Shown: in pieces, positions 11,910 through 26,619 of the stretch | Layout of the letters: every line of letters begins with the position of its first letter | How positions within the stretch are numbered: position 1 is the first letter of the stretch | Origin: Syngnathus acus | Taxonomy: Eukaryota > Chordata > Actinopteri > Syngnathiformes > Syngnathidae | DNA: 64,000 bases | Assembly: GCF_901709675.1 (NCBI RefSeq) | Contig: NC_051093.1 | Coordinates: forward strand, 2,997,053 to 3,061,052 | Direction of reading: 5' to 3' | The notes under the pieces: model-generated | The model's input: the letters and a program-made list of their open reading frames with translations, nothing else | Told to the model about the DNA's origin: nothing | Database searches by the model: none | Translations under genes and position numbers: made by a program

Positions 11910-12231
11910 CTTCTGCAACTACATACAACAACACTTGTACTTTTGAATAAAAAATGAGGCTATATTAAATGTTATAATTATATTATATGCTCTAAATGAC
12001 GAGTGTTATTTTCCAGCTATTCGCTTCAATGAGCTAGGAGCCCATGCTAGGCTCGTGTTCGCCAGGACCACGAAACAGAATAAAACAAAACCGTACGCAT
12101 GTATATGCCATTAAATTAAACCAGCCAACACTTGCTTTGATTGGCACAAAAGCATCAAAACGACGTAAGGTTGCAAATTAACCTTACAAAGATTATCCGC
12201 TTGTTAGCGGGTTAGCTTTGTTTTCCCTTAC

Positions 12232-12300
12232 TTCCACTTAGAGGCTTCTTCGTCTCTTTTTTCCTGCTGTCGAAACAGATACACGCAGGGTGCACTGCCG
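12232..12300 (-). other. sgf29: Probable 5' noncoding exon of sgf29
   Basis: On the minus strand a GTAAGGG donor follows CTCTAAGTGGAA at 12232, about 320 bp upstream of the start codon exon. The sequence before it is purine-rich without an ATG, as expected of a 5' UTR exon. The upstream limit is a guess. Confidence 0.4.
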
Positions 12301-12419
12301 CCTGCTGGACGCTAACACGCACCGACGAGCATGTCGAACTGAGCTCACCACACGTAAAAAAAAGTTGTAAAAAGTCCAAGTCGGAATGCTCAGACTTTGT
12401 AGACTCCTCCTTTAAGAAC

Positions 12420-12505
12420 AGTGATGTATATTGTTTGTTTTTATTGTTTTTTATTCTTTAAGTCATGTTCGAAATAAAGATTCATTCATTCATTGGAGCC
12501 AACGT
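12420..12505 (+). repeat. Retroelement 3' tail
   Basis: The sequence TTCTTTAAGTCATGTTCGAA followed by ATAAAGATTCATTCATTCATT looks like the terminal tail of a fish LINE. A similar ATGTTCGAAATAAA piece occurs near 52605. No coding remains. Confidence 0.45.
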
Positions 12506-13086
12506 GTCGATTCGTGTTTATTCTTTTTTGTACACGTGAGCACGTTCTGCATGCGTGTTATTTACTAAGTATAAATGTCAAGTCGGCAGCAAAGCACAAA
12601 CTATCTTATCTTGTGTGACCTGCTTCTCTGCCAATGCAGCTGTGACTCGCAAACACTGAGCGCGCGCGCACACATACATTTGTCAGTGACCTCGTCCTGG
12701 TTTTTTAGCTGATAAGTTCGTTGGATGTTTGTGGGTCATTGTGGGGCGGCGGCGAGATAAAACTAATAATCATTGCTTTTTATTGGACTTGAACTGCTCG
12801 ACCTTCGATCGCAAAATAAAATGAAAAAAAATGGGTTGTTGGAAAACTCTTGATTGATGGATTTATGCATGTCATCAAAAACTTGGACTATGAATACTAC
12901 ACAAGGACGTGACAAAGTGATGAAAACTTTGTCTAGCTGAAATTTGGGCAGACATATTTACTTGTTTTTGTCCTCGTTTTTGAAAAGGAAGTCCAGATGC
13001 GCAACTGATGCAATAGCAGGAGGAGCCTGGAAGTTTCCAGCAAAATAGCGGTTTGTGGCAGCCCGGGGGGAGGAACTGGACCGTCC

Positions 13087-13094
13087 CATAAAAG
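13087..13094 (+). promoter_or_regulatory. TATA-like box of nupr1
   Basis: CATAAAAG lies about 115 bp before the nupr1 start codon, preceded by a GC-rich CCCGGGGGGAGG. Spacing allows a short 5' UTR. An inducible TATA promoter would suit this stress-response gene. Confidence 0.5.
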
Positions 13095-13208
13095 CGCCAC
13101 TGAACACAAACACGCAGACAGAGCAAGCGCCAGAAGAGAGCGATCCTGAGCACAGCCGGCCAGTTTGTTTTATTTTTCCTGCGAGAGAAAAGAAAACCAG
13201 CAGCAGTC

Positions 13209-13622
13209 ATGAGTCACGTGGACGTCAAGAACTTGAAGCCCACTAACTTCGAGGACCAGTACTACGACCAGTACGACTACTACAACCTCAGTGACAAGTA
13301 TACAGGTCTACATCTTCATCATTATCATGATCACCATTGTTGTATTTTTGTGTGCCCTGCGATCGGCTGGTAGTCAGTGCGCCTTTTACTCAAAGGCAGC
13401 TAGGATGAGTTCAATGGAGGAGAAAATGGATGGTTGAACGTTGTTTCTGCTGTTGTTTTTCTCGGTATTGCGCTGGCGATGATGACATCATCAGAGGGGG
13501 CGTCGCGCAAAGGCCGCTCGAAGAAGGAGGCCAGTGACAACACCAACAGGCACAACCCGACTGGACACGAACGCAAGATAGTCGAGAAACTTCAAAACAG
13601 CGAAAAGAAGAGCAAAGAGTGA
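13209..13622 (+). CDS. nupr1: Nuclear protein 1 (p8), stress-induced chromatin factor
   Basis: NUPR1 is a small, disordered, HMG-like nuclear protein induced by cell stress. Exons 13209-13305 and 13495-13622 join in phase 1 to give about 74 residues, close to the vertebrate length. The acidic/tyrosine-rich N-terminus (FEDQYYDQYDYYNL) is followed by the diagnostic basic region: GASRKGRSKKEASDNTN, then HNPTGHERKIVEKLQNSEKK. The start is the first ATG after the TATA-like box, and exon 1 has a proper GT donor. A donor at 13632 just after the stop (AAAG|GTCAGA) and an acceptor at 13941 suggest a spliced 3' UTR exon from 13942. The stop is only 9 nt before that junction, so decay by NMD is not expected. 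The gene sits beside sgf29 in divergent orientation. Confidence 0.93.
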
Positions 13623-13941
13623 AAGTCAAAGGTCAGACCGCCTTTTCCCCCCCCTTATTTAATACGCTGCCTCGCTCCCTCCCACGGGCAGACGCTCTCA
13701 AGCGGTCAAGTTCCTGGCATCATTCAATAGGCCACGCCCCTTAAAGGCTAATAAAAGTACTTGTGGTATCGCTGAGTACTCGAGTGAATACTCGTGAAAA
13801 AAGCATTTTCACAATACAGTGCGACTTTTCTTTTTTTCTTTCAGAAGCACGTAACAAAACAGTTTAACGGGGTATTGATGGCATTTGAAGTTATTGCACT
13901 GGGGAAGAGTATTTAACTTGAACGTGATTGTGCCCCCCCAG

Positions 13942-14200
13942 GACCCGTCTGACGGCTCAAGCGGACACGACCTGCACTGACTATGGCACGGGAGCGCCCA
14001 CGTTTGTCCGTCCCGACGCCTACGTGCGTCCGGACGATGACATCGGCTGCGTGTGACCCTCACCAAGCACCCAAGCCCCTCCCACCCGCAACGATGGCGC
14101 GCGTGTTGGCAGCGGGAACATTTGGGTGTTGATAAGGTGGATTTTGGAGTAAAATTTCAAATGGTTGTTGACAAAAAAGAAACATTAAATATAATGTAAA
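13942..14200 (+). other. Probable 3' UTR exon of nupr1
   Basis: Follows a strong polypyrimidine-CAG acceptor (CCCCCCCAG). One frame stays open for 36 codons to a TGA at 14054-14056 (ending RPDAYVRPDDDIGCV) but has no ATG near its start and no family I recognise. An ATTAAA at about 14183 could serve for polyadenylation. Confidence 0.4.
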
Positions 14201-15150
14201 CAACACTGCCCTCTGCTGGACTGATCATCACGTGCTGTTATTTCTGACATAAATTTTCCTCACTTTTGTCTTTCTCATACTGGCACATTGCTGTCGTACA
14301 GAGGTCAGGATATTGCAAACGTGGGCGTTGGTCATCGTTCATTTGATAGAGACGACTTCCATTTTATGGCCTTTGTTACCTTTTCTAGCTCAACTTGAAG
14401 TTTGTTCCATGTTTGTGTCTTCGTGTCACTCATGCGGGCAGCAAGGGCTCTTATTAAAGTCACCTACAGCATCTGATCTTTGACCCCGCTCCTCATGCCC
14501 AGGAACACAGCAACAGCCAGCCCATATATGGGTGGTGTATGGAAGGGGGGGGGGGGATTCAGCGAGGACAAGGAGGATGAGAATTCAACCAAGGCCATCC
14601 TCCCTCCCCACGGACTCCACCCAACACACACATGCACACGCACACACATACATACACAGAACTCCCTGAAAATAAGATGATACAGTTCAAGGGAATGTCT
14701 TTGAAATAAACATAATAATAATTCATAATGTAAAGTATCAGTATATTCTGAAAAAGTGTTGGCATTATTGTGAGCTTAGTGCAGTGATGGCTGGGAGGAA
14801 GAAGCTCCTCCCGTGTGTGTGTGTGTGTGTGTGCGTGCGTGTGTGTGTGTTGGATGCATACATGTATCATTAACTATCATTAAACACAAATTACACAGAG
14901 GATGAAGAGGAGGAAGACAGATGCGAGGTTTACTCCAACACCCCCCAAGGCTCTGCAAATGGGGGTTTTGTAGTGAGGGCGAGTGTGTTGAGGGGGGGGG
15001 GATCATGATAAAAGGAAGAGCCTCCTCCTCACAGGATGGAAAGAAAACAGTGGCAAGAGCACACAAGCTTATGAAAAAGAAGGTGTGAACATCCCTCCCA
15101 TCTGCTTGCCCCCCTCCCTCACTGATTTCCCCTTTGCTGGATGCCACCGT
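14200..15150. repeat. Intergenic low-complexity and (TG)n/(CA)n stretches
   Basis: No exon recognised. It contains short dinucleotide arrays (about 14625-14655 CA-type, 14812-14850 TG-type), poly-G runs near 14547 and 14992, and otherwise unique intergenic sequence between nupr1 and doc2a. Confidence 0.6.
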
Positions 15151-15169
15151 CCGCTTAAACAGCCACCTG

Positions 15170-15235
15170 TTAGTTAGTTGACACCCTGATCAGCTGGACT
15201 CCTTGCTTTGGCTTCATTGGCATCATCCTAACAAG
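15170..15235 (+). other. doc2a: Possible 5' noncoding exon of doc2a
   Basis: The text CATCATCCTAACAAG followed by GTAACA forms a good splice donor 710 bp before the coding exon of doc2a, whose coding exon begins directly after a TTTTCAG acceptor at 15939. The upstream edge is not visible. Confidence 0.4.
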
Positions 15236-15911
15236 GTAACACACACACACACACACTGGTCACTCGAGCGCAATAAGCATGTTCGCCTGCAATCCGTGTA
15301 CTGATATGATGTGTTGTGATCCATTCGAGATATTGCTGACGGACGATCGAGGCAAATGTGCGACAAGACCTTTGAAACTTTTTCCGTTGGTGCAAAACGC
15401 TCTCTTCTCTACTTACTTGACATTGTGGCAAGCGCTGATTATTTCTTAAAACATCATTTGCAACTCGTTAAGCAGCTCCACTTGCTCGCTTTGGAGCGCC
15501 CCCGTGTGGAGCTCACTTGAGGTGCAGGCAGAGCATCAAAACTTTCAACATGTCACATGCACGCGCGCACGCAAAGCCGTCAATCAGGATTCGAAGGAGA
15601 TCATGAAAGGGGAGTGTGAAAACGAGCGGGGAAGGAGACATCTGAGGATGCTGTGAATGGTCGCCGAGATACGAGCGAGCCAGTCAATCCTTTCATGAGA
15701 TCTGAGAGTCGGGCAATTCTTTTATGGGCGTCATGGCATGTTATGCCAGCACTAGCAGTCATATGACTTCATTGCGGACAACAAAGTCTCACTCCCACCA
15801 GTGAACAAACTGACTGACAACTTCTGAACCAATCCACAGGTGATCTGTTTTGATTGACAGATCTGCATTCATCTCATTTAGTTTTGAAGATCAATCTCAC
15901 ATTTGAAATAA

Positions 15912-18349
<2,438 letters not shown>

Positions 18350-18527
18350 AGTTGCCATGATGGTGGCAACGCGTCACCTGACCGCCACATCAACAAAAAG
18401 CAACAAGCGGAAACTGAAGTGGACCATTGCAAACAAAGACTCCAGAACGCTTTGTTTTTGTATTTCATGTCACATATAGCCGGACTGATTTCCACACTTT
18501 CCACTTTTTTTTTTTTTTTTTTATCAC

Positions 18528-18533
18528 ATTAAA
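18528..18533 (+). terminator. Possible poly(A) signal of doc2a
   Basis: ATTAAA, the common variant signal, lies 180 bp after the doc2a stop, just beyond a T18 run. Confidence 0.4.
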
Positions 18534-19101
18534 AGTCAGTTATCGTGATGAAATGCCACGACTTGCTACCAAAGCACGTCTGTGTTCTACTCTTTTGTCA
18601 TTGTTTTAAGATTCTATTTGTTTTCAAATATTTTATTACGACTGCGGTGCATGATTTACATCCAACATTTTTAAGTTTGGACAGAGCTACATCAGCTTTT
18701 GTGGGCCTACTTGCCACCTTCAATATGGCCAACGTGCTTACGTATCTCAGATCACTCAACGAGAGATCTATTTGTGTCTGACGTCAAATGCCAATGACGC
18801 GTCACGCTGGTGCTGTGACGTGACGTTGCTTCCGGCGTGCGCGACTGCAGCAGACGGAGGGGGAGGGGCCAGCGCCGCGCGAACGTGCACTTGTCATCAA
18901 AGCCGAGCTACTGGGGGGCGTGCGGGGGCTTTGGGGCGGGGGCGGAGGCTGACGGAGGGAGGCTGCGGCATCCGACCGACGACAAGCGTCGAGCGAGCGA
19001 GAGACGCGCGCCTGTGATGTAGACGCGCTACCTGCCTGCCTGCCCCCCGTCCCGACCCGTCCCGTCCCGTCCTGTCCTGTCCTGTCCTGTCCACCCCCAC
19101 C

Positions 19102-22100
19102 ATGCCGGCGGGGATGAAGCCGCTCGAGAAGTTCCTAAAGAAGCAGACGAGCGCGCTTAGCCGAGCCGGAGGAGGTGGAGGAGGAGGTGGAGGACCGGGA
19201 GCCGGACCGGGAGGCGGCGGAGGAGGAGCGGACAAGACCGGCGGGGGGACCGCGGCGTCGCGGCGGAGGGCTAGCCTGTCCCGCGTCGTCCCCTTCTTCA
19301 GGGAGACCTCCCCGGAGGGGGGGCAGGCCCGCGAGCTCTTCAGGTAGGCGGCCTGGGCGTGCGTGCGTGCGCGCGGGCGCGTGAGCTGCTGTTTGAAGGA
19401 GAAAGAAGGGAGGGGGCCGGGGGTCTGCGGGGGCTGCCGTCGTTACGCAACGTACGGAGCACAATGACGTCACGTACATCCTTCGGCTAAGCAACCTGCA
19501 AACGATGACAGCTCGTCATTGTGATTCCACATTTGAAATGCGTGCGTTGTTGCCACGCCGCCGCTATCAGTGCACATACGACAAGACATTCATGCTGCCT
19601 CTGTTGAAATGCTGATTAGTCAATTCTTGCTCTCACACCACGGGAGCAAAAACAGTCCATTGAAAGTTGCGATATGAATCCAAGCTAGGATTACGGAAGA
19701 CTTCAGTTGAACACGTTAGGACGACGCTCATGTTCAAATGACCTCGATTCAACTCAATGTGAAATCTGGTCTTGTATAGTTGAACACAAAGCGACTAGAT
19801 TTGCATGGAGCCATTTTTTTTTCCATGCTTGGATGTACCTTAGCCATCAAAGCATTTATTTGCTATGCCAGCCACTATGAGCATAGACGGAAAACAGCAT
19901 GATCATGATGGAAATGATAATGCCATTACAGTAACTCATAACAGTGCTGGAAACATTTACTTTCACTTTTAACCTAACGACCTGCATCATTGATTTTTTT
20001 GAGGACTTCCGACATGCCAAACCGAAAAAAAACTACCAAAAGTGTGAGCACAAAGCACCCAACTGTGGATTTTGCAAACTGTTTTCAGATCCCTTTCAGA
20101 AAGCTGGAGACGCAAGACGAAAGAGTCCTATTTGACACTTGCTTGAATCAAAATCAAGATGACTTTCACACAGTCAGCGTGGCCGAGTAGTCACATCCTT
20201 CACAGTTCATGAACACATCCAAGTCAACCCATCCCTCTGATTGGCTGTTAGCTAGCCAAGCGGTGCGCGACAAATAATTGACTCCAGCAAAGCGGCGGCC
20301 AAGACAAAAAGCTCAGCAGAATGTGGCAATCCTACAAAAACTGTGATTCTGAATCCAGATCCTGATATGATGACCTTTGACCCCACCCACTCATTGCAGC
20401 CCCGACAGCGAGGACGCCCCACCCTGGCCTCCTGCCGGCTCGTCGCTCAACGGCTCGGCTGGCGGCGACGCACGTAGCCCATCTTTGTCCGGCGACGAGC
20501 AGAGTTCCGAAGCCAGCCCGGCGGCGGAAAGTGGCGGCGGCGGTGCCGCCGTTCATGCCGACACGCCCCAAAACCTGATGTTCGCCGTGCTGGACAGCGT
20601 GGCGGGAAAACGCTTGGTCAACTGCGCAGGTGACCTACACCTTCATTATGGCGCCATCCAAACCAAAAGAGGGAACTGCACACCCAATATAGTCACATTT
20701 GATTGATTGATTGAATATTTATTGATCCCCAGGGGTGGGGAAATTCAGGCCCCAGCAGTATCCATACCACAGAGTGGGTACACAAAAGACACACAGATGG
20801 CATGAGCGCAACTCAATAGGCTCTCATAAGGCTGCCACACAACGGCGCCACAAAGAAAGTCAGAAAGTGCACAAGATAAAAGCCATCAAAGCAAAAACAA
20901 AGCTAAAAGACAAAGGAAAAAAAGCAACAGCGGCCTCGACCGGGGTCCCAAGAAGAAAAAAATAAATAAAAAACATCCGATCCGAAGAGATACCGAGGTG
21001 CGGTAGAAGGCACCAGCATCGCCGAATGGACAAAAAGACAGAAAGAAAAAGGAGAAAAGAAGGAAATAAAGAGAACACTGCTGGGAGGCAGCCACTTAAG
21101 GCGCCATACCAGACGTACATCTATGAAAACCATTAATAAGACATTAATTCCTCCTCACGGGAATTAATATTCAAAAGAGGAAAAAATAGTCACGGTGCTA
21201 ACCCACAAACTTGTCGAGACGTGTGCGTGCTTACATAATCGCTGCTGTTATGATAATGGAGTGGGCTCATGCGTGTTTCTACAGGAATTTTGCACACGCG
21301 CAGAGTGCAAGATGGTGGGTGCGTGGGAGTAAATGTGCGGGCTTGTTTGCTAAGATGCCTCCACGACTTCCTGCGGATTTCTGATGGGCTGGATAAAATG
21401 TCGGCGCATTCAAAAATTATGGAAAGAAGTGAAATTCACGCATCACTTTCACATTGCGCACACGCAGTGTGGTCATGTGTCTTAGTGTCTCCATGGCAAC
21501 CATCTGCAGAGGGGGGGGGGGTGCTCTGGCACAACACGCCCACTGCAGTACGTTAGGCTTTCACATATGTGCACGTGTGTGCACGTTGACACATGCGCGC
21601 ATCTTTTTTTTGTGACCCACATTTTGTATTTAGATTTGGTTTTCAAATGAGTTGAGGTGTTGACGTGCAAAATCATATTTATCCAAAATAATTAAATTGA
21701 TGAAGCCCAACTTGCCTATGAGAGTGTGTTGCTGCTACGCCAGAAGAAAAAAAACTACAGTAGCAGTTTGGCAAAAGTTGAACGATCAATCAAAAGAGGC
21801 TTCAAACTGTGGAAGACCACTTCAAGTTGAGGTTAACACAAAAACTACAAACACAAAGCAAAAAAATAGTATTTTAAGCAACATAGCTTTGCCTTATGAA
21901 ACGCTCCAGTTAGCTCAATGCTAACAAACAATGCAAAACGGTGTTCATAGGCTAACGGTGAGCATCGATGATTGCTGCTGGATTTCGGCTCCTGCGTTGC
22001 GATTGTTTTGTATTTGGTCCCAATGTGATGTTTTTGTTTGTGTGTGTGCGTGTGTAGAGACGTTGCTGGATGACTTCATGTTGACTCATCCCATCTTTCT

Positions 22101-22665
22101 TACGGCCGACGCCTTTCAGCAAGTTCTACTGCAGCAGTATCCTTCATGTGCGCGAGCACACACGCCTGCTAGCACGCGCGTGCGTGGGGCGCCGACCAAA
22201 CACGCATCGCCGCACGTCTAAACGCTCACGGAGGAATTTTGTTTTGCCTTTCTGCTTCCTTGACGCCACGCTCAGGTTTTGTCTGCATGTAGGGGAGGGG
22301 CCAGGTGAGGCAGGAGAGAGGCCGGGAGCGGAGGGGGAGCAGCAAGGAGAGAGCGGTCAGAGTGGGCCGTACGGGGAGGCGGAGCCAGACGACCTCCGCA
22401 GGAAGCGGGCCGTGCTCAGCGTGGCCTTTCGCTACCTGGACACATACCGAGAACTCCTGCAGGAGGAGGGAGACAAATTCCCAAAGGTGACCGCACGGCT
22501 ACACAACAACTACACACCTGGACCAACAACCAACGAGTGTGTGTGTTTGCAGGAATTGTACTTGTGTGCGCTTCAGGAGCTCAGTCGACATCCTGACCTG
22601 GTCGACGACGTCGTCAAACTGGAACGCTGGACTCAAATTTTACACTGCTCGTACGTGCAAACGCA

Positions 22666-22741
<76 letters not shown>

Positions 22742-24768
22742 GACGAGTGTGACTTTGTGTGTGTGTGGTCAGTTGCAGCGAGGAAAAGGAGAGCCGCAGG
22801 AAGCAAGTGCGACCGCTCTTCCGCCATTTCCGGCGAATCGACGCCTGCCTGCAGCCCAGGGAGGCGTTCAGGGGCTCTGACGAGAGTATGACATTCCCAC
22901 TGTCGATGCTCTTAATGCGGCATGCTAATCAGCACGCTAAGCTAACGGCATGTCCACCGCACACAGTCTTCTGCAGGGTCTACACTCCCGACCACTCCTA
23001 CGTAACCATCCGAAGCCGGCTGTCGTGCCGTGTGGGCGACATCCTGGCATTGGTGCGCGAGAAGCTGCAGTACAGCGACGAGCGCCCGCTCCTTCCCGGC
23101 AAACTGATCCTGGTGGCCGTCACGTCGGCCGGAGGTCTGCCAGCTCGCCGCGTAGGCCCACCGCGTGTCAGCGAAAGGCTGACGCGTGTGCTCGTGTGCG
23201 CCCGCAGAGAAGGCGGTGTTCCGGCCAAGCGACGAAGCCGTCTTCACCACGCTGGGGGTCAACACGCATTTGTTTACTTGCCAACCCTCGGAGCTCGACT
23301 CCCTGGTCAGTACCCGCTCCAAAGTATGTGGTATTATCAACATCTGCCGTCGCCCTCTGGAGGCCGGGAATGTTCATGACAAATTGAGGAAGCTTTTTTT
23401 TTTTTCCCCCCCAATTTTAATGTCACTCTTGCTCCGTCAGCTCCCTCTTCCCGAGGAGATCCACTGGACGCCCGGAGACAGCAAACTTCACGACATGTCA
23501 GCCGAAGAAGTGGCCAACCAGTTGGTGGCCTTCGACTGGGAGCTCTTCAGCTGTGTGCATGAGGTCAGCGCCAGCCAGATCCTGAAACGCTTGGCCTCCT
23601 TTAGCGTCCGCCTGAACTTGAACTCCCTGCAGGTGGAGTTTGTGTGTTATGTGTTCCACGGCGAGCAGTCCCGTTGGCGCCCCCTCAACTTGGAGCTGGT
23701 ACTACAGCGCTGCAGCGAGGTTCAGCACTGGGTGGCCACGGAGATGCTGCAGTGCCACTCACTGCCCAAACGCATTCAGCTGCTCAGAAAGTTCATCAAG
23801 ATCGCTGCGCTGTGAGACAAAAATCGCCAACCCCAATCTCTCCCTCCCTCATCTGTCCGTCCATCCATCCAGATTTTTCTTCTCCTCTTCGTGTGTGTTT
23901 CAGCTGCAAACAACAGCAAGACCTTCTGTCCTTCCTGGCCGTGCTGCTGGGCTTGGACAACCCGGCACTCAGCAGGCTGAGGCTCACCTGGGAGGTAAAG
24001 CGCAAGTAACCCGACCCACACTTAACATCTGTGGACGAGTTAATGAGCATGTTTTGTGTGTCAGGGTCTTCCGGGGAAATTCCGCAAACAGTTTCAACAA
24101 TTTGAAAGCATCACTGTAAGTTTTAGTTTTGGAACTACAAAACAACTACAATGTCCCACTTTTGACATTTGGACGTTTTGCCCACATCAGGATCCTTCTC
24201 GAAACCACAAGTCCTACAGAGACCTGATCACCAGTCTTACGCCACCGCTCATTCCCTTCACTCCTCTGCTGCTCAAAGGCACGCACACACACTCTCACAC
24301 ACACACAACCACACACACCAATTCTAAATCACACAACTGCTTTGTTTTTGCAGACTTGACTTTTCTTCACGAGAGTTGTAAAACTTTTCATGGCCAACAC
24401 GTCAACTTTGACAAAATGGTAAGAAAATACGCTCATCCCAATCTTTCATTTATCACTGAGGACAGCCAAGAAAGAAGCACTGCAACTTTTGATTGCTAAA
24501 TTGCCGCTTTTGCACAGCACAAAGTGGCTGAAATGGTCCGAGGCATCCGCAGATACCGCAGCGGACAACTGGGTAACACGCATGCACAAACACACACACA
24601 ATTGTGTACATAGGAAGCTAAATGTGCTTGTTCCTGCCGGTAGTCATGGATACGGAGACGTCGCCGTCCCATTTGCAGACGAAAGCGTACGTGAGGCAGC
24701 TGCACGTCATCGACAACCAAAATCTGCTCTTTGACTTGTCCTGCAAACTCGAACCCAGAGACGGATAG
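19102..24768 (+). CDS. rapgefl1: Rap guanine nucleotide exchange factor-like 1
   Basis: RAPGEFL1 belongs to the RasGEF/CDC25 family related to EPAC; its exchange activity is poorly defined. Sixteen exons: 19102-19343, 20400-20629, 22058-22136, 22276-22486, 22553-22650, 22779-22885, 22967-23134, 23208-23305, 23441-23563, 23633-23811, 23904-23994, 24065-24115, 24191-24278, 24354-24418, 24518-24572, 24644-24768. Phases close to 669 residues (human about 662). The start MKPLEKFLKKQTS is family-diagnostic and followed by Gly-rich sequence. A RasGEF-N-like stretch (LLDDFMLTHPIFL) precedes PLFRHFRRIDACL, GSDEIFCRVY, PDHSYVTIRSRLS and a Ras-association-like part. The CDC25-type catalytic region runs about residues 420-669 (WELFSCVHE, FVCYVFHGEQ, KFIKIAAL, LTFLHE, VIDNQNLLFDL). 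Intron 13 has a GC donor (AAAG|GCACGC) and a (CA)n-rich body. Intron 9 is 69 bp and has no in-frame stop. Confidence 0.93.
20700..21130. repeat. Dispersed repeat in rapgefl1 intron 2
   Basis: Begins ATTGATTGATTGAATATTTA then TTGATCCCCAGGGGTGGGGA, a motif I recall from fish retroelement 3' regions. The following sequence is purine-rich with AAAGACA-type runs. No coding frame of note is visible. Confidence 0.5.
22667..22739. repeat. (AC)n microsatellite in rapgefl1 intron 5
   Basis: About 36 uninterrupted AC units lie in the short intron between exons 5 and 6, only 16 bp after the donor and 40 bp before the acceptor. Length variation here would change most of the intron. Confidence 0.97.
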
Positions 24769-24774
24769 ACCTCA

Positions 24775-24797
24775 CCCCCCCCCCCCCCCCCCCCCCC
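24775..24797. repeat. Poly-C tract after rapgefl1 stop
   Basis: An unbroken run of about 23 C starts 6 bp after the rapgefl1 stop codon, in the 3' UTR. It is a likely site of polymerase slippage and of sequencing error. Confidence 0.95.
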
Positions 24798-24978
24798 TCC
24801 ACTAAAGGAAGAAAAAAACACGTGAAGGGGACATGCCAAGAGGACACGGTAGGACACATGCAAAGACGGGTGAAGACCGGCCCCACCTCCTCATCTTCCT
24901 CTTCAGCCAATCAGGACAAGCTTGGCTGTCATTTATTCCTTCATTTGCATTTCGGCCCCGCCCACAAATAGCTAATGA

Positions 24979-25330
24979 CACTAATCACTTCCTTTCTTCA
25001 CGTCTTTACCTTATTTCCTCCCCTACTTCTTTGCCATCCTACCTGCTAAACTTAAATCTTTCCTCACTTTCTTTACAGCCTTCATTTCCTTTTCTTACTT
25101 CTATTCATTTCCTTACTTTCTTGTCTTTCCTTATTTCCTTTCCTTCCTTCCTTCCCTGACTTTGTAATCTCACTTCCTTACTAGCTTTCTTCACTTTCTA
25201 TTCTTGTGTCTATGAGTCACTTTCTTTCCTTCCCCCCCGTCCTCACTTCTTTATTTCGTGCCAATTCTTTTCCTTTGTTCCTCGTTTCCTTTCCTCGTTT
25301 CCTTTCCTGGCTTCCGTGTGACGTGAGCGG
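24979..25330 (+). repeat. Pyrimidine-rich (CTTT/CCTT) low-complexity tract
   Basis: About 350 bp of degenerate CTTCC/TTTCC repeats on the plus strand, within what is probably the rapgefl1 3' UTR. It has no coding signal. Confidence 0.9.
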
Positions 25331-26600
25331 ACGCCTCCACCCAGGAAAAAAGGTTTCAACTATTTTCCGACGAAGCACTTTGATGACCCTCTCAGGGCTG
25401 CGAGGTTTTGTTTACTTCTTCTATTGTCGTGCGATGACTTCATCATTATTATGATTAATATTGCTCTTAAGATTATTGTTGTTGTTTTTTTTTAGTTGTT
25501 GTGCACAACACTATTTTTGACAAACAAAAGCTGTTTGCTCGACCGACACGTTTAGTGAGGTATATTGAGTCCCCAGGTGAGGTTGAAGCTGGACTTTTCC
25601 TTTGAAGGACTGCAAAGCACCGATTAAGGCCGCCACTTGCGGGACCGGCAAGTCGTCCTCGGATGCTTTTATTAGCAACGTGACAAGATGACAGTCGCTC
25701 AGAATGCCGAGATACTAAAATGTCCACTCCGAGACAAAATGGCAGTGTAGTTCAAGTGGCCACTTCCAAAAAAAATTAGGGGGCTAGATTGGCTCATGCG
25801 CATCGCTCATCAATCGGCAATTGATTTGGTGGGGCTGATTGCTTTCAAAGTGCTCATTCCAGGCTTTGGAGAAGACTACTTGTCACTTTGCTACTTTTAT
25901 CACTCAGGCGGGGACGTTTGTGTAAATAGCCGCGGTGTAAATAGACGAAACCCACGCAGAATCTATTTTACGTAAAAGCGTCCCGCTTGGTTTTTGCTTT
26001 GTCGGCTTTGGGTCGATTGGACGCGGCGGCGGCAGGGAGTTAGCTAGCTAGCCGAGCCACCTTAACACCTGTTTGAAGAACGCAGCGGGCTAGCTAACAA
26101 ACTAGTCCGCTAGCGAAGGATGACGGACTGTTGACGCTTGAATTTTAAAGTGGGATATTTTTCAAACTGGAGTCTTTGTAATGTGATTTTTCTGCACTTG
26201 AAAATCTTGTCATGTTCCTTCCTACAGCTACAAAAATAAATGCTGACCTGCGACCGATCTCTGCGTCCCATTTTCAAGAAGACGTTTGCAGATTTGACAC
26301 ACACACACATGCATGTACAGTACTCTAAATCAGTTCATACTGCATGAAATGAGAAGCTAAAAATAGTCAAAGTGGGTGAAGGGTGTCACAAGCATCACGT
26401 GTGTCCATTTGGATGTCGGGCTTGGAGGTTATTTTGATTGGGCGCAAAGTCAGCAGCAATGCCACATAATCCCACTAATTAAGCTTTGCTAGCTGTTTCC
26501 ACCAACACCAATCAAGTCGAGTCAGCGGCGATTCCTGTCATCAGGATGCTCATCCAATCGGAAAACCCAGACCGGTGACCCCTCCCTTCTCCCGCACTGC
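25331..26600. other. Probable rapgefl1 3' UTR and spacer
   Basis: No open frame of substance. The first clear plus-strand AATAAA is at 26235-26240 (ACAAAAATAAATG), which would give rapgefl1 a 1.5 kb 3' UTR. After it comes a spacer of about 370 bp to the nme2 promoter. Confidence 0.45.
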
Positions 26601-26611
26601 CCCCCTCAGCC

Positions 26612-26619
26612 TTTAAAAG
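26612..26619 (+). promoter_or_regulatory. TATA-like box of nme2
   Basis: TTTAAAAG follows a C-rich stretch and precedes a noncoding leader that ends in the donor TTCTTCAAG|GTAACG at about 26686. The coding exon begins 556 bp later after a GTGCAG acceptor. Confidence 0.55.
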
